Positions 45,222 to 54,982 are shown, counted from the first letter of the stretch. The stretch is DNA of 64,000 bases from Caballeronia sordidicola (GCF_000729995.1 NZ_JNFG01000022.1:45367-109366), one strand, 5' to 3'. Numbers and translations are program-made. Notes: generated from the sequence alone by a model not told the origin.

Positions 45222-48200
45222 TTAAGCTACTTGTCGCGTCTCGCTGCCTTCATGACCACGCCACCGAGTCAACAGCGCATTCCATTTCACACGCGCCGCA
45301 TTCACGTTGTTGTCCTTCACGTGACCGTAACCGCGCATCGAATCGGGCAGGTTGGCCAGCTCTATCGCGAGCGGTAACTTCTCCGCTGTCAATCCACCGA
45401 TCAACTCCTTCACCAGCGCCTCGTAATCCGTGATCAGCGTGCGTTCCATCTTCCGTTCTTCAGTCTTGCCGAAGATATCGAACGATGTACCGCGCAGGAA
45501 CTTCATCTTTGCCAAAACCTTCATGGCGGATAACACCCACGGGCCGTATTGCTTTTTGATCAGATGACCATGCGCGTCTTTCTTTGAGAGCATTGGCGGC
45601 GCGAGGTGGAACTTCACTTTCCAGTCTCCTTCGAAGCTCCCTTTCAACCGCTCCACGAATGCCGGATCGGCGTAAAGGCGCGCGACTTCATACTCGTCTT
45701 TGTACGCCATCAGCTTGTGCAGATTCTTCGCAACGGCTTCAGTCAATGCGTACGTGCCATCGCCCAAACCGAGCGCCGCTTCCGCCTTACGCACGTCGGT
45801 CACGAGGCGAGCGTAACGCGCCGCGTACGCGTCGTTTTGGTATTCGGCGAGATAATCGATGCGCTTTTCAATCAGCGCGTCCAACGCCTTCGGCGTATGC
45901 AGCGCGATAATCTTGCTGCCACCTTCCGATCCAGTCGATAACCCTCCCCGACCCTGCGCCTTGACAAAGCGCGTGAGGCCTTCAAGATCGTGCGCCGCGT
46001 GACGTCCCCATTCGAACGCCGCTAGGTTCTTCTCGACTTGCACCGCATTCAATTCGATCGCGCGAACCAGCGATTCATGCCGCAACGGCACCCAGCCGCG
46101 TTGCCACGCAAAACCCAGCACGAACGGATTGGTGTAAATGGCGTCGCCGAGTAAAGCAACGGCGAAGCGATTGGCATCGACGAGCGCAACATGCTCGCCC
46201 GCGGCCGTGCGGATATCGGCTTCCGCGCTCGCGCCCGGGAAGCGCCAGTTCGGGTTCTTGATGAACTCGGCAGTCGGCGTTTCGGCGCTGTTCACCACCA
46301 CGCGCGTGTGGCCAGGTTGCATGCGCGAACCGCATTCGTCGCTGGCCGTGACAATCGGATCGCAGCCGATGACCAGATCCGCTTCGCCCATTGCGATGCG
46401 CGTGGCGTGGATATCGCCGGGATGCGTGGCGATCTGCACATGGCTCATCACCGCGCCACCTTTCTGCGCGAGGCCGGTGACGTCCAGCACGGTCACGCCT
46501 TTTTGCTCGAGATGCGATGCCATGCCGAGCAACGCGCCAATCGTCACAACACCCGTGCCGCCCACGCCGGTGACTAATACGCCATACGGACGGTCGATTA
46601 ACGGCAGCTCGGGCGTCGGCACGGGAGGCATTGCATCGCCGGAAATACTCGATACCTTCGGTTTCTTCAACTGCCCGCCTTCAACCGTGACGAAGCTCGG
46701 GCAGAAACCGTTCACGCACGAGTAGTCCTTGTTGCAGGTCGACTGGTTGATCTGGCGCTTCGTGCCGTATTCGGTGTCGAGCGGTTCGACCGACAGGCAA
46801 TTCGATTTCACGGAGCAATCGCCGCAGCCTTCGCAGACGGCTTCGTTGATGACGACGCGCTTCGCCGGATCGGGGTACGCGCCGCGTTTCCTGCGTCGAC
46901 GTTTTTCCGTCGCGCAAGTTTGGTCGTAGATCAGGATCGTGGTGCCGGTGATCTCACGTAGCGCGCGCTGAACTTCATCGAGCTTCTCACGATGAAATAC
47001 ATCGATACCCGGCGCCAGCCCAACGTTCGCCTGATATTTCTCGGGTTCATCGGTGACGATCACGATCTTCGTCGCGCCTTCCGCCGCCAGTTGATGCGTG
47101 ATCTGCGGCACGGTGAGGACGCCGTCTACAGGTTGCCCGCCGGTCATCGCGACGGCGTCGTTGTAGAGGATCTTGTACGTGATGTTGTTCTTCGACGCGA
47201 TCGCTGCGCGGATCGCGAGCAGGCCGGAGTGGAAGTACGTGCCATCGCCGAGATTGGCGAATACGTGTTTGTCGTTGGAGAACGGCGCCTGGCCGATCCA
47301 TGCCACACCTTCACCGCCCATCTGGCTGAACGTGCTCGTGCTGCGGTCCATCCACACGGTCATGTAGTGGCAACCGATACCGGCCAGCGCGCGCGAACCT
47401 TCGGGCACATTCGTCGATGTATTGTGCGGACAGCCCGAGCAGAACCACGGCTTACGCTCGGCCTCAACGCGCGGGCGCGCCAGCGCTTTTTCCTTTGCTT
47501 CGATTACTGCGATACGCGTCGCAATGCGCGCGCGGACATCGGAGGGGAGGTCGAACTTGTCGAGTCGTGTGGCGATAGCCTTCGCGATAATCGCCGGCGA
47601 TAACTCGTAATGCGCCGGCAGCAACCAGTTGCCCATTGGCACGGACCATTCGCCGCCGGCGCCGTCCTTCTCGTCGAACTTGCCGAACACGCGCGGCCGT
47701 TGCGCATCGGGCCAGTTATAAAGCTCTTCCTTGATCGCGTATTCCAGGATCTGGCGCTTTTCTTCGACGACCAAAATCTCTTGCAGCCCGTGCGCGAACG
47801 CATGCGCGCCTTGCGCTTCGAGCGGCCACACGCAACCGACCTTATACAAACGAATGCCGATGCGCGCGCAGGTTTCATCGTCGAGACCGAGGTCTGATAA
47901 AGCCTGACGCACATCTAGATAAGCCTTGCCCGCCGTCATGATCCCGAAGCGCGCGTTCGGCGATTCAATCTCGATCCGGTCCAACTTGTTCGCGCGCACA
48001 TAGGCGAGCGCGGCGTACCACTTGTAGTCGAGCAACCGCGCTTCCTGAACCAGTGGCGGATCGGGCCAACGGATGTTGAGGCCACCATCGGGCATCGCAA
48101 AATCGGTCGGCAAGACAATTTGCGTTCGATGCGGATCGATATCGACAGAAGCCGACGATTCCACCACATCGGTCACGCATTTCATCGCGACCCAGAGGCC

Positions 48201-48821
48201 GGAGTAACGGCTCATTGCCCAGCCGTGCAGGCCGAAATCCAAATATTCCTGCACATTCGATGGAAACAGCACCGGCAATCCGCACGCCTTGAAAATGTGT
48301 TCGGACTGATGCGCGAGCGTCGAGGACTTGGCGGCGTGATCGTCGCCGGCAAGCACAAGCACACCACCATGGGGCGATGAACCCGCCGAGTTCCCATGCT
48401 TGAAGACATCGCCGGTTCTGTCGACGCCCGGACCTTTGCCGTACCACATCGAGAACACGCCGTCGTATTTGGCGCTGGGATAAAGATTGACTTGCTGCGA
48501 GCCCCAGACGGCGGTCGCCGCGAGGTCTTCGTTCACGCCGGGCTGGAACACGATCTCGTGCGAAGCGAGATGTTTCTTCGCTTTCCAGAGATGCTGATCA
48601 AGTGCGCCGAGCGGGGAACCGCGATAGCCGGAAATAAAACCGGCGGTGTTCAATCCGGCGGCGTGATCGCGTTGTTGTTGCAGCATCGGCAGCCGAACCA
48701 GCGCCTGTATGCCGCTCATGTACGCGCGACCGCGTTCCAGGGTGTATTTGTCGTCGAGAGTGACGGTTTTTAGCGCGGCTTCTAGGGAAGCTTGTTGTTC
48801 CGCGTCAAGGGGGGCATTCAT
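45222..48821 (-). CDS. Indolepyruvate ferredoxin oxidoreductase family protein (fused)
   Basis: 1199 residues. The N-terminal part is the pyrimidine/TPP side (DKYTLERGRAYMSGIQALVR, FISGYRGSPLGALDQ), then WFCSGCPHNTSTNVPEGSRA and MGGEGVAWIGQAPFSNDKHV of the TPP-binding domain, a Cys cluster CEGCGDCSVKSNCLSV near 700, and a gamma-type domain VLVTGVGGTGVVTIGALLGM near 760. It oxidatively decarboxylates arylpyruvates (from Trp, Phe, Tyr) to aryl-acyl-CoA, giving for instance phenylacetyl-CoA, the paa pathway substrate. Start at 48821; longer frame rejected. Confidence 0.93.
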   Translation of the reverse strand: MNAPLDAEQQASLEAALKTVTLDDKYTLERGRAYMSGIQALVRLPMLQQQRDHAAGLNTAGFISGYRGSPLGALDQHLWKAKKHLASHEIVFQPGVNEDLAATAVWGSQQVNLYPSAKYDGVFSMWYGKGPGVDRTGDVFKHGNSAGSSPHGGVLVLAGDDHAAKSSTLAHQSEHIFKACGLPVLFPSNVQEYLDFGLHGWAMSRYSGLWVAMKCVTDVVESSASVDIDPHRTQIVLPTDFAMPDGGLNIRWPDPPLVQEARLLDYKWYAALAYVRANKLDRIEIESPNARFGIMTAGKAYLDVRQALSDLGLDDETCARIGIRLYKVGCVWPLEAQGAHAFAHGLQEILVVEEKRQILEYAIKEELYNWPDAQRPRVFGKFDEKDGAGGEWSVPMGNWLLPAHYELSPAIIAKAIATRLDKFDLPSDVRARIATRIAVIEAKEKALARPRVEAERKPWFCSGCPHNTSTNVPEGSRALAGIGCHYMTVWMDRSTSTFSQMGGEGVAWIGQAPFSNDKHVFANLGDGTYFHSGLLAIRAAIASKNNITYKILYNDAVAMTGGQPVDGVLTVPQITHQLAAEGATKIVIVTDEPEKYQANVGLAPGIDVFHREKLDEVQRALREITGTTILIYDQTCATEKRRRRKRGAYPDPAKRVVINEAVCEGCGDCSVKSNCLSVEPLDTEYGTKRQINQSTCNKDYSCVNGFCPSFVTVEGGQLKKPKVSSISGDAMPPVPTPELPLIDRPYGVLVTGVGGTGVVTIGALLGMASHLEQKGVTVLDVTGLAQKGGAVMSHVQIATHPGDIHATRIAMGEADLVIGCDPIVTASDECGSRMQPGHTRVVVNSAETPTAEFIKNPNWRFPGASAEADIRTAAGEHVALVDANRFAVALLGDAIYTNPFVLGFAWQRGWVPLRHESLVRAIELNAVQVEKNLAAFEWGRHAAHDLEGLTRFVKAQGRGGLSTGSEGGSKIIALHTPKALDALIEKRIDYLAEYQNDAYAARYARLVTDVRKAEAALGLGDGTYALTEAVAKNLHKLMAYKDEYEVARLYADPAFVERLKGSFEGDWKVKFHLAPPMLSKKDAHGHLIKKQYGPWVLSAMKVLAKMKFLRGTSFDIFGKTEERKMERTLITDYEALVKELIGGLTAEKLPLAIELANLPDSMRGYGHVKDNNVNAARVKWNALLTRWRGHEGSETRQVA

Positions 48822-49144
48822 TGTGGGGTCTCTCCGCCAACGTTTGGGATCGCCAAAGATTTTTAGGGCCTTCGCGTCTTGTGGACGCATCGGCCGGGAT
48901 TCTGAGTTTGCCTGTTTTGCCTTTTTTACAGCACTGGTAATAACCCGCTGAAAAGTAATTTCAACATTGCACAGGTGTTACGACGTGTAAAAACGGCCGG
49001 ATTTTGATGTCATCGGGGAACCGCTCGCGCCGAGCGCATTCAAACCCGCGATCGATGCACATTCCTGCCGGCGTTGCCGGCAGGAAGAGCACGAATGTGC
49101 GCGATTGCTGGACATACCGATGCACGCAGTTGAAGGAGGAAGCA
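48822..49144. promoter_or_regulatory. Intergenic region with nested hairpin at 49057-49100
   Basis: 323 bp. GCACATTCCTGCCGGC, loop GTT, GCCGGCAGG, a 9-nt bulge, then AATGTGC make a 16-bp interrupted helix 45 nt before the small gene at 49145. No T tract, so rather a leader structure than a terminator. Promoters for both divergent genes must be here; none called. Confidence 0.5.
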
Positions 49145-49336
49145 GTGAAACAACGATACATCCAAAGCTTTTTGATGGTTTCCGCAGCATTTTTTGCAAT
49201 GAACGCGCCAGTTCGAGTTGGCGGACCGGCTGGATCGGAGGCAACGATCTCCGGCAGACCACGAATTTCGCAGGTTCGAGTCGAACAGATTTCTAGTAAG
49301 CAGGCGGCGGAAAATAAGGACGACGCGGACGCTTGA
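49145..49336 (+). CDS. Small exported protein of unknown function (63 residues)
   Basis: GTG 49145 has a strong SD (GGAGG, 5 nt before). N-terminal MKQRYIQSFLMVSAAFFAMN looks like a signal or membrane segment; the remainder is short and charged, ending SKQAAENKDDADA. A longer frame from 49004 would read through the hairpin and is rejected. Not recognised. Confidence 0.6.
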   Translation: MKQRYIQSFLMVSAAFFAMNAPVRVGGPAGSEATISGRPRISQVRVEQISSKQAAENKDDADA

Positions 49337-49411
49337 GGGGCTGGATGCGCGAGAGAAGCCGTTGAGTCCGTTCAGGCCGCGGCGTCGTTAATGCTCTCAA
49401 ACGCAATAACA

Positions 49412-49447
49412 AAAAAATGCCGAGGATTTTTGGATCCCCGGCATTTC
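49412..49447 (-). terminator. Intrinsic terminator of hppD
   Basis: On the minus strand AAATGCCGGGGATCC... pairs with GGATCCTCGGCATTT (one mismatch) and is followed by a T run. Just beyond the hppD stop. Confidence 0.85.
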
Positions 49448-49464
49448 TATTCAAACCGCACGTT

Positions 49465-50568
49465 TTAGCTGGCGCTCGTGTCCTTCACTACGCCACGCCG
49501 TATCTGATCGAGCTCAATCGATTCGAACAGCGCCTTGAAGTTGCCTTCGCCGAAACCCTGATTGCCCTTGCGCTGGATGATCTCGAAGAAGATCGGGCCA
49601 ATCTGGTTTTCCGTAAATATCTGCAGCAGGATTTCGTCACGCACGCCATCGATCAGGATCTTGCGTTTGCGCAGTTCCGCCACCGATTCGCCGTGATTCG
49701 GCACGCGCCGGTCGACGAGCTCGTAATACGTGTCGATAGTGTCCAGTAGCGCGATTTTGGCGCTGCGCAAATTGTCGACGGTGCTGCAGATATCGTCGCT
49801 GCCCAGCGCAATGTGCTGGATGCCTTCGCCATGATAGGCGTCGAGATACTCCTGGATTTGCCCCGACGTATCCGAGCCTTCCTCGTTGATCGGGATGCGG
49901 ATCTTGCCGCACGGCGAGCTCATCGCTTTCGACTTGACCGAGGTCACCTTGCCTTCAATATCGAAGTAACGCGCCTCGCGAAAATTGAACAAGCGCTCGT
50001 AGAACTCGGCCCATTCGATCATCCGTCCGCGATGCACGTTGTGCGTCAAATGGTCGATGTACGTCAGTCCGTGACCGACCGGATTTTGCTCGGCGCCGGG
50101 AATGGGCTCGAAATCGACGTCATAGATGCTGATGTCGCCGATGCTGCCTTGCTCCGCGCCATTCTTGCCGCGCCAGCGGTCCACGAAGTAAATCAGCGAA
50201 TCGCCGATTCCCTTGATCGCGGGAATATTAAGTTCCATCGGGCCGGTTTTATTGTCGAAGCCCCACGCGCCGAGATCGAGCGCGCGTTTGTAGGCCTTGC
50301 CTGCATCGGCGACCCGGAAGGCGATCGCGCAAATCGATGGACCGTGCAAACGCGCAAAGCGCTGTGCGAAAGAATCAGGCTCGGCGTTGACCAGGAAATT
50401 GATCTCCCCCTGCCTGTACAGCGTCACCTTCTTGTGACGATGACGGGCAATCGCGGTGAACCCCATTTGCTCGAACAATTTCCCGAGCGCCACGGGATCG
50501 GGCGCCGTGTATTCGATGAATTCAAAACCATCCGTGCCAACGGGATTGTCCCAAGTCGTCGCCTGCAT
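49465..50568 (-). CDS. hppD: 4-hydroxyphenylpyruvate dioxygenase
   Basis: 367 residues, usual bacterial HPPD length. Two vicinal-oxygen-chelate halves; iron ligands in LTHNVHRGRM (His), IQHIALGSDD (His) and GPIFFEIIQRKGNQGFGEGN (Glu). Converts 4-hydroxyphenylpyruvate to homogentisate in tyrosine and phenylalanine breakdown; cytoplasm. SD AGGAGACAAAGC before the ATG. Divergent from a Lrp-type regulator. Confidence 0.96.
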   Translation of the reverse strand: MQATTWDNPVGTDGFEFIEYTAPDPVALGKLFEQMGFTAIARHRHKKVTLYRQGEINFLVNAEPDSFAQRFARLHGPSICAIAFRVADAGKAYKRALDLGAWGFDNKTGPMELNIPAIKGIGDSLIYFVDRWRGKNGAEQGSIGDISIYDVDFEPIPGAEQNPVGHGLTYIDHLTHNVHRGRMIEWAEFYERLFNFREARYFDIEGKVTSVKSKAMSSPCGKIRIPINEEGSDTSGQIQEYLDAYHGEGIQHIALGSDDICSTVDNLRSAKIALLDTIDTYYELVDRRVPNHGESVAELRKRKILIDGVRDEILLQIFTENQIGPIFFEIIQRKGNQGFGEGNFKALFESIELDQIRRGVVKDTSAS

Positions 50569-50725
50569 GCTTTGTCTCCTGAACCGCGCAAATAGATCGG
50601 TGATTAGTCGGTGGTTATTGGGACAAAGTTTATCGACGGAAGGGAGGCAGATAGTTGCGAAGTAAATCGTCCGTGTCTACGATGGCGCACGTTCATGGCG
50701 GCATAATGAGCAAAGGAGACAGAAA

Positions 50726-51229
50726 ATGGCTCAAATTGAACTCGACGCGATCGATCGGAAAATCCTCGCGATTCTTCAGGTGAACGGGCGGCTGTCGAAC
50801 CAGGACATCGCCGATCAAGTGAACCTCTCACCAAGTCCATGCTTGCGGCGAATCCGGCGGCTGGAGGAAGAGGGCGTGATCCGCGGTTACGTCGCGCTGC
50901 TGGAACCGCGCCTCCTCGGGCTCGGGCTGCTCGCGTACGTCAATGTGCGGCTGGAAAAACGTGGCGGGACGCCGGTATCGGCGGGAATGAAAAATCCGCC
51001 AACGCATGCGGACCGGTTTCGCGAAGCCGTGCGCGCCTGGCCGGAAGTGGTGGCGTGCGACGCCATGACCGGTGACATGGACTATCTGTTGCGTGTCCAG
51101 GTGGAGGACATGGAACACTTTTCACGCTTCATGCAGGACACGTTGCTGCATCATCCGTCCGTAGTGGACGTGAAAAGCAGCTTCTCGCTAGAACGCTTCA
51201 AGGAAACGACGGCGCTGCCGATTCGTTAA
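50726..51229 (+). CDS. Lrp/AsnC family transcriptional regulator
   Basis: 167 residues. N-terminal HTH IDRKILAILQVNGRLSNQDI then SPSPCLRRIRRLEEEGVIRG; RAM domain with VVACDAMTGDMDYLLRVQVE. An insert GGTPVSAGMKNPPTHADRF about residue 75 is longer than in Lrp itself. Divergent from hppD (157-bp gap), so aromatic amino-acid-dependent control of hppD is the obvious guess. SD AGGAGACAGAAA. Confidence 0.92.
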   Translation: MAQIELDAIDRKILAILQVNGRLSNQDIADQVNLSPSPCLRRIRRLEEEGVIRGYVALLEPRLLGLGLLAYVNVRLEKRGGTPVSAGMKNPPTHADRFREAVRAWPEVVACDAMTGDMDYLLRVQVEDMEHFSRFMQDTLLHHPSVVDVKSSFSLERFKETTALPIR

Positions 51230-51283
51230 ACCGGTTCATTAAATTAGCGGGCCGCACGCTCAATCCAAAAGCTTCAGACGCAA

Positions 51284-51306
51284 AAAAGGCGGCTTTCGCC
51301 GCCTTT
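51284..51306 (+). terminator. Intrinsic terminator after the Lrp-type gene
   Basis: AAAGGCGG / CCGCCTTT with a short CTTTCG loop, preceded by A run; likely works for both directions. Confidence 0.75.
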
Positions 51307-51366
51307 CGTGCTTTTGCGCATGCTTGCTGATTTGTGCCTGGGACCCCGGTACTGGAGGTCCTTACT

Positions 51367-52038
51367 TCAGGCCGCGTCTGCGGTAGGCATGAACGCCTGA
51401 AACATTTGCGATGCCCGGCGCGCTTGGCGCTTGACCGCGTAATCGAAGACCGCTGCCTGCTCTTGCAACATTTCCGTCAGGATGCTGCCCTGGTCGGCGG
51501 GTGTGAGCGACAAATATGCGTCGGCTTCGCCATACGCATACTCGATCTTCATTCCCGACTTCTTCGCAATGTGCATCATGGTCTTGTTTCGTGACAAGCA
51601 ATGCATGTAGAGCGATGAAACGTGCGTATTGCGGCTGCGGATGGCGGCGCGCTCGAACAGGCGGCTACCCACGCCTTTGCCACGCGCGCTTTCCAGCACC
51701 GACACGCCGAACTCTGCCGTGCGCTTGTCGCCTTCGGCAGGCAGATAGGCCAGATGGCCGACGCCCACGAGGTTCAACTGCTCGTCGAAGACGCCAAAAA
51801 CCGTATCGCGCGAAAAATCGATATTCGCGACGTAGTTCTCGATCACACGATCCGGCACGATCTGGCCAAAGCGCAGGAGGCGGTCGTCTTCGTCGAGGGC
51901 GAGAAAGTGGGTGAGCAAGCGTTCGCGATCGGTCGAAGACAATTCACGGACGAGAACGGGCGGACGACCGGCAGCCGTTTGAAAACGATCGGCAGCTGCG
52001 AAGATCGATGCGGTGTGGCGGTTGAAAGGCATGTTCAC
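51367..52038 (-). CDS. GNAT family N-acetyltransferase
   Basis: 223 residues from GTG 52038: AGGAG lies 8 nt upstream, while an ATG at 52062 lies before that SD. GNAT motifs: VGVGHLAYLPAEGDKRTAEF (motif D/A strands) and acetyl-CoA loop SARGKGVGSRLFERAAIRSR. The C-terminal ~45 residues (EMLQEQAAVFDYAVKRQARR) are helical and extra. Acceptor unknown. Confidence 0.88.
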   Translation of the reverse strand: MNMPFNRHTASIFAAADRFQTAAGRPPVLVRELSSTDRERLLTHFLALDEDDRLLRFGQIVPDRVIENYVANIDFSRDTVFGVFDEQLNLVGVGHLAYLPAEGDKRTAEFGVSVLESARGKGVGSRLFERAAIRSRNTHVSSLYMHCLSRNKTMMHIAKKSGMKIEYAYGEADAYLSLTPADQGSILTEMLQEQAAVFDYAVKRQARRASQMFQAFMPTADAA

Positions 52039-52254
52039 GATGGTGGCTCCTTGATTCGTCATACGACATGGTGCGTCGCAAAACGAATTTTAGCCGAACC
52101 ACCGAGCGAGTACTAGGGAAAACCCGTAATTTACTGTGGAGGAGTACGTCTAAGCTTCAAGTATTACGAATAAAAATGGCTATAAAACAAAGACTTATAC
52201 CGTATTGCGTGAATCGTACAGTCGTGCGATAACGAAATGTCGCATTGCAGCATT

Positions 52255-52860
52255 TCAACTGTCGCCGTTCATCCCGTGCTCGATCACGCTCACAACTTGC
52301 TCCGCGAATTCGCGATAACCCAGCTTCCCATCCGGCTTCAGCCAGGTGAATGTCCAGTTGATCATGCCGAACACCATCATCGTGAGCGCGGTCTGGTTTT
52401 CCTTCGTCGCCCGCTTCGGGTAAGCGCGCGCGAGTTGCCGGGCGAATGCCGCGACAATGCCGCGCTGGCGTTCGAGCACGATTTCACGCTGCGTGTCTTC
52501 GAGATATTTGACGTCGTTGAGCAACGCAACGTGCCGGCTATGCGACGTTTCATATTCGGTAAGGAACGCGCGAATCAGCTCGGCGAACGCCTCGCGCTCG
52601 GTCAAGCCGCGCCGCTGACTTGCTCCTTCCACTTCCGCGATGATCAGCATCAGGCGCTTCGTGTAGCGGTCGAGCAGGTCGAAGAGAATCGCTTCCTTGC
52701 TCGCGTAGTAGTGGTAAAGCCGCGCTTTGGAGGTGCCGCTGGCCGCAGCGAGGTCGGCCATCGATGTACTCGGGTAGCTGGTCTGCGCGAATTTCGCGGC
52801 AGCGAGTTCGAGGATCTGCTCGCGTTGGGTGTCGTGGTCAGGCGCTCTGGTACGGGCCAT
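52255..52860 (-). CDS. TetR family regulator, probable PaaR
   Basis: 201 residues. HTH REQILELAAAKFAQTSYPST then MADLAAASGTSKARLYHYYA, TetR all-helical ligand domain after it. It lies at the downstream end of the paaABCDE operon, and the paaA promoter region carries a TetR-type palindrome (57678-57693). In betaproteobacteria a TetR-type PaaR, rather than PaaX, controls this pathway in response to phenylacetyl-CoA; assignment by context. Confidence 0.85.
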   Translation of the reverse strand: MARTRAPDHDTQREQILELAAAKFAQTSYPSTSMADLAAASGTSKARLYHYYASKEAILFDLLDRYTKRLMLIIAEVEGASQRRGLTEREAFAELIRAFLTEYETSHSRHVALLNDVKYLEDTQREIVLERQRGIVAAFARQLARAYPKRATKENQTALTMMVFGMINWTFTWLKPDGKLGYREFAEQVVSVIEHGMNGDS

Positions 52861-52925
52861 TGAGTCTCGAAGAAGTGCGGGTCGATCGGGGATTCTAGTC
52901 TGACGAATGCGGGGCGAATAGACGA

Positions 52926-53741
52926 CTAGCGCGCGGCGCGGCGCAGCTGGGCGTCGGCTACCTTGCCGAGATCACCGCGAATCTGCAGTTTGCCCGCCGC
53001 CACCAGTTCGCGACAGCGCCAGAAAGCAATCGAATCGCTGACCAGAAAACCGAAGCTCGAGCCCATCACCTGACCGGCGAGCTTGCGCGCTTCCTGCCAG
53101 CCATCGCTGGCGATCTGGAGGATGGTTTCATCGACATCGGAATAGGTGCCGGCAGTGAACGTGTTGTCACGCCATCGACGGGTCTCGCTATTGATCTGCT
53201 TCACTTCCTGCCATTCCAGCGCGAGACGGCTGATGCGCAACACCGAAATGGGCGCGGCCGTCGGCAGCTTGTCGCCCAGTTCAGCCGCCGTGAACATGCC
53301 GACCGCCGTCACGCCGTCTTCACGGCCGCGGCGCTGCTGCACGCCGTCGCCAGCGGTGACGATGGGCAGGTCTTCATGGGAAAGCTTGGCTTCGTTCAGG
53401 CGCTGCGGTGTGTTGCGCAACGTGTAGGCCACTCGTCGCAACGTTAGCTGGTCACTGGCGCTCTGGCCGTGCCAGATCACGACCTGTCCGCTGTCTTGCG
53501 CGAGTTCGCGCAGAAGCGCGTCCTGTTCCTTGAGCTTCGATATGAAATCGAATTTCTGTTCGTTCAGCACCTGTTGCCAGAACAACGCCCGGGTTTCCGG
53601 ATTGTCGTCGATGCCCCGCAACTGGCCGACCGCAAGGTCGTCCTTCAACGGGATGACGCGTTCCTCGCGGGCCGCTGTTTGCAAGGCTTCGCGCAGAATC
53701 TCGGCGGCGTGGTCGCCGTTGGTAACGTGGATGGTGCTCAT
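52926..53741 (-). CDS. DUF1835/DUF3658-type protein
   Basis: 271 residues from ATG 53741. STIHVTNGDHAAEILREAL and VIPLKDDLAVGQL at the N-terminus match the DUF1835 pattern; the C-terminal part (GKLQIRGDLGKVADAQLRRA) matches the associated DUF3658. Conserved HGQSASDQLTLRRVAYTL in the middle. Function unknown. Between paaE and the TetR gene on the same strand, 144 bp after paaE; a link to phenylacetate breakdown is not shown. Confidence 0.82.
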   Translation of the reverse strand: MSTIHVTNGDHAAEILREALQTAAREERVIPLKDDLAVGQLRGIDDNPETRALFWQQVLNEQKFDFISKLKEQDALLRELAQDSGQVVIWHGQSASDQLTLRRVAYTLRNTPQRLNEAKLSHEDLPIVTAGDGVQQRRGREDGVTAVGMFTAAELGDKLPTAAPISVLRISRLALEWQEVKQINSETRRWRDNTFTAGTYSDVDETILQIASDGWQEARKLAGQVMGSSFGFLVSDSIAFWRCRELVAAGKLQIRGDLGKVADAQLRRAAR

Positions 53742-53885
53742 CAGTGACGGTGACCGCAAACGTAAGTAGGCTGCCCTATGCGTGTAAAGGCGGCGAGTGC
53801 GGCGACAAGGCGCGGCACACCGCATTTGCAACGGGCGGCCCCTAGTGTAAGCGAATCGAATCAGCGCAATCCGCCAACCGGGCGT

Positions 53886-54974
53886 TCAACGTTCGTCATA
53901 GCTCACAACCACGCGATCCGAAATCGGATGGCACTGGCAGGTCAGCACGAAACCCGCGTCAATCTCATGTTGCTCGAGCGTGTAGTTCTTTTCCATGCGC
54001 ACTTCGCCTTCCAGCACCTTCGCGCGGCACGTGCAGCACACGCCGCCTTTGCACGCATAGGGCAGCGCGAGTCCGGCTTTCAAGCCGACATCGAGCACGC
54101 TCACGCCCAGATACGGCAGGCGTAGCTTGCGCTTCTTTCCATCGATGATGAGTTCCAGATCCGCCGCCGGGGTGTCGTCCGTGATCTCGATTGCCGGCAC
54201 GCCTGCTTGCGGCAACGGCGTGCCGAAGCGTTCCACGTGGACCTGCTTCGGCGGCACGCCTGCGATTTTCAGCGCGGCTTCGGCGGCGTCCATCATCGGG
54301 CCGGGGCCGCAAATAAAGGCTTCGTCGATTGCATCGGCGGGAACGAGCGTCTCCAGGAACGCCGCGCACTTCTCCTGGTTCAGCACGCCATTGAACAACT
54401 CGACATCCTGCAAATCGTCCGATAACACGTGGTACAGCGAGAACCGGCTCATGAAACGATTCTTCAGGTCTTCCAGTTCTTCGGCAAACATAATCGCGTC
54501 CACGCTGCGATTGCCGTAGATCAGCGTGAAACGGCTGGTCGGCTCCGTTTCCAGCGTCGTCTTGATGATCGCGAGCACCGGCGTGATGCCCGAACCGCCC
54601 GAGAACGCCGCGTAGTGCTTCACGTGATCGGCGTTCAGGTGCGTGAAAAAGCGGCCATCGGGCGTCATCACTTCAATTTCATGGCCGGGCTTCAACGTAT
54701 CGAACGCGAAGTTCGAGAAGCGGCCACCCCGCACGCGCTTGATGCCGATACGCAATTCGCCGTCGCGGTCGTAATCGGTCACGCCGACGCAAATGGAATA
54801 CGAGCGCCGCGTTTCCTCACCATCGATATGCGTCTTCAACGTGACGAACTGGCCTTGCGTGAAGCGGAACGCATCGCGCAGGGTTTCGGGGACATCGAAG
54901 GACACCGTGACAGCGTCGGCGGTTTCGGGACGGACGTCGCGGATGCGCAGCGAGTGGAATTGCGGAGTCGCCAT
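53886..54974 (-). CDS. paaE: Phenylacetyl-CoA epoxidase subunit PaaE (reductase)
   Basis: 362 residues from ATG 54974. FAD domain (RRSYSICVG, SGGSGITPVLAIIKT), NAD(P)-binding region (FICGPGPMMDAAEAAL) and a C-terminal plant-type 2Fe-2S domain (PYACKGGVCCTCRAKVLEGE and a later CQC). Transfers electrons from NADPH to the PaaABC oxygenase. Last of the five paa genes, transcribed leftward, 8 nt after paaD. Confidence 0.95.
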   Translation of the reverse strand: MATPQFHSLRIRDVRPETADAVTVSFDVPETLRDAFRFTQGQFVTLKTHIDGEETRRSYSICVGVTDYDRDGELRIGIKRVRGGRFSNFAFDTLKPGHEIEVMTPDGRFFTHLNADHVKHYAAFSGGSGITPVLAIIKTTLETEPTSRFTLIYGNRSVDAIMFAEELEDLKNRFMSRFSLYHVLSDDLQDVELFNGVLNQEKCAAFLETLVPADAIDEAFICGPGPMMDAAEAALKIAGVPPKQVHVERFGTPLPQAGVPAIEITDDTPAADLELIIDGKKRKLRLPYLGVSVLDVGLKAGLALPYACKGGVCCTCRAKVLEGEVRMEKNYTLEQHEIDAGFVLTCQCHPISDRVVVSYDER

Positions 54975-54982
54975 GGTCGTTT

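Noticed and set aside
45606..45941. Plus-strand frames opposite the indolepyruvate oxidoreductase and other long genes
   Set aside because: Antisense shadows created by GC-rich third positions; no SD or family features.
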